Of a stretch of DNA of 59,104 nt, positions 58,752-59,104 are shown one piece after another. The notes below the pieces were generated by a model. The model was not told the DNA's origin. It saw only the letters and a list, made by a program, of their open reading frames with translations, and ran no database searches. Location: assembly GCA_024275015.1 (NCBI GenBank), contig JAJRZW010000007.1, positions 1 to 59,104 of the forward strand, read 5' to 3'. This DNA comes from Deltaproteobacteria bacterium. GTDB taxonomy: Bacteria; Desulfobacterota; Desulfobulbia; Desulfobulbales; JAJRZW01. A program made the translations under genes and the position numbers. The stretch's first letter is position 1, and the number at the start of each line of letters is the position of its first letter.

Positions 58752-59104
58752 CCTTTTTCCACCAAGGCCCGGGCCGCGGCCGGGTTTGAGCCGAAGTGGA
58801 GATGGATGTAGCTGCCGATGGTGTTTTTGATCCTGAAGCCTTCCATCCTGTCGCCAAGGTCATAGATCCGCTCCACGGTCTCCGCCATCGGGGTAATGGT
58901 GGAGTAATGGAACTCATGTCCCCGGATTTCGTCTCCGTCCCGGCCGAGGAAACAATCATGCCTCAGCCGCGCCGCGCGGTATCCAAGACTCCGCAGCCGC
59001 CGGTCCATGGTTGCGGCCGCCGGAAATACTCCGGCCATGGAATGTTCCCGTCCCTCAAGGTCACGGATTTCTCCGCAGAGATACATGAAACCGCCGCATT
59101 CGGC
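58748..59104 (-). CDS. cbiA: Cobyrinate a,c-diamide synthase, C-terminal part
   Basis: 119 residues before the right edge. The visible part is the class I-like glutamine amidotransferase end. AECGGFMYL at the edge carries the Cys nucleophile, and GHEFHYSTI holds the catalytic His. The ATP-binding N-terminal domain lies outside the window. It amidates the a and c carboxylates of cobyrinate. The ending IHLHFGSNP then ALVEKG agrees with CbiA. Confidence 0.9.
   Translation of the reverse strand, partial: AECGGFMYLCGEIRDLEGREHSMAGVFPAAATMDRRLRSLGYRAARLRHDCFLGRDGDEIRGHEFHYSTITPMAETVERIYDLGDRMEGFRIKNTIGSYIHLHFGSNPAAARALVEKG

Overview
The window looks like a chromosomal segment of a Gram-negative, motile anaerobe of the Desulfobacterota (Deltaproteobacteria), most like a Desulfobulbales-type organism. 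This is inferred from gene content and was not tested by any search. The supporting signs are P- and L-ring flagellar genes with a sigma-54 and a sigma-28 promoter, an anaerobic (early cobalt insertion) cobalamin pathway, an octaheme c-type cytochrome, NikR with a CbiM/Q/O nickel transporter, a NifU-like/GGGtGRT pair, and several beta-barrel outer-membrane proteins. No rRNA, tRNA, CRISPR array, transposase or prophage gene was recognised.

Layout. 1-5.2 kb: lon (truncated by the left edge), a left-handed beta-helix protein, two unknown proteins and a universal stress protein. 5.5-16.4 kb (+ strand): a DinG-like helicase, a polyprenyl diphosphate synthase, a divergent polysaccharide deacetylase, a SAM hydrolase, an ArsR-type regulator, and a transport set of RND/MMPL permease, LolA-like periplasmic protein and beta-barrel. 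16.4-17.6 kb: a decayed CsgG-like gene among repeats. 17.6-21.1 kb: a FadL-type porin and the NifU-like/GGGtGRT pair. 21.1-27.4 kb (- strand): a compact operon nadA-nifS-glmS-bioH/bioC fusion-bioD. 27.5-36.3 kb: an HPF-cold-shock fusion, then cbiM-cbiQ-cbiO-queC-nagZ, an LbtU-like porin, nikR, an HTH-Cys-rich protein, sfsA and an FlhB-tail protein. 36.4-48.7 kb: flgF-G-A-H-I-J-N-K-L-csrA-fliW, headed by a near-perfect sigma-54 promoter. FlgK and FlgL are greatly enlarged and share a repeated insertion domain. 49-51 kb: an SpmA-SpmB fusion and flgM behind a sigma-28 promoter. 51.7-53.1 kb: the octaheme cytochrome. 53.2-59.1 kb (- strand): cbiA(partial)-cbiD-cbiET-cbiL-cbiF-cbiG-cbiH, joined by translational overlaps.

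The genes form several functional sets. The NikR cluster probably controls nickel entry at both membranes. The cbi genes convert cobalt-precorrins towards cobyrinate diamide. NifS beside NadA can supply its Fe-S cluster. The flagellar block contains rod, ring, junction and assembly-control functions (FlgM, CsrA, FliW, FlgN).

The most unusual signal lies between the genes. At least five families of palindromic repeats fill almost every intergenic gap above about 50 bp. The main one (family A) is a roughly 155-bp element with 16/18-matching terminal inverted repeats. It folds into five consecutive hairpins, and its copies carry compensatory base changes and G-U pairs. Copies often begin or end exactly on stop codons, and they sit inside the flagellar operon as inverted pairs around flgH and around flgM.
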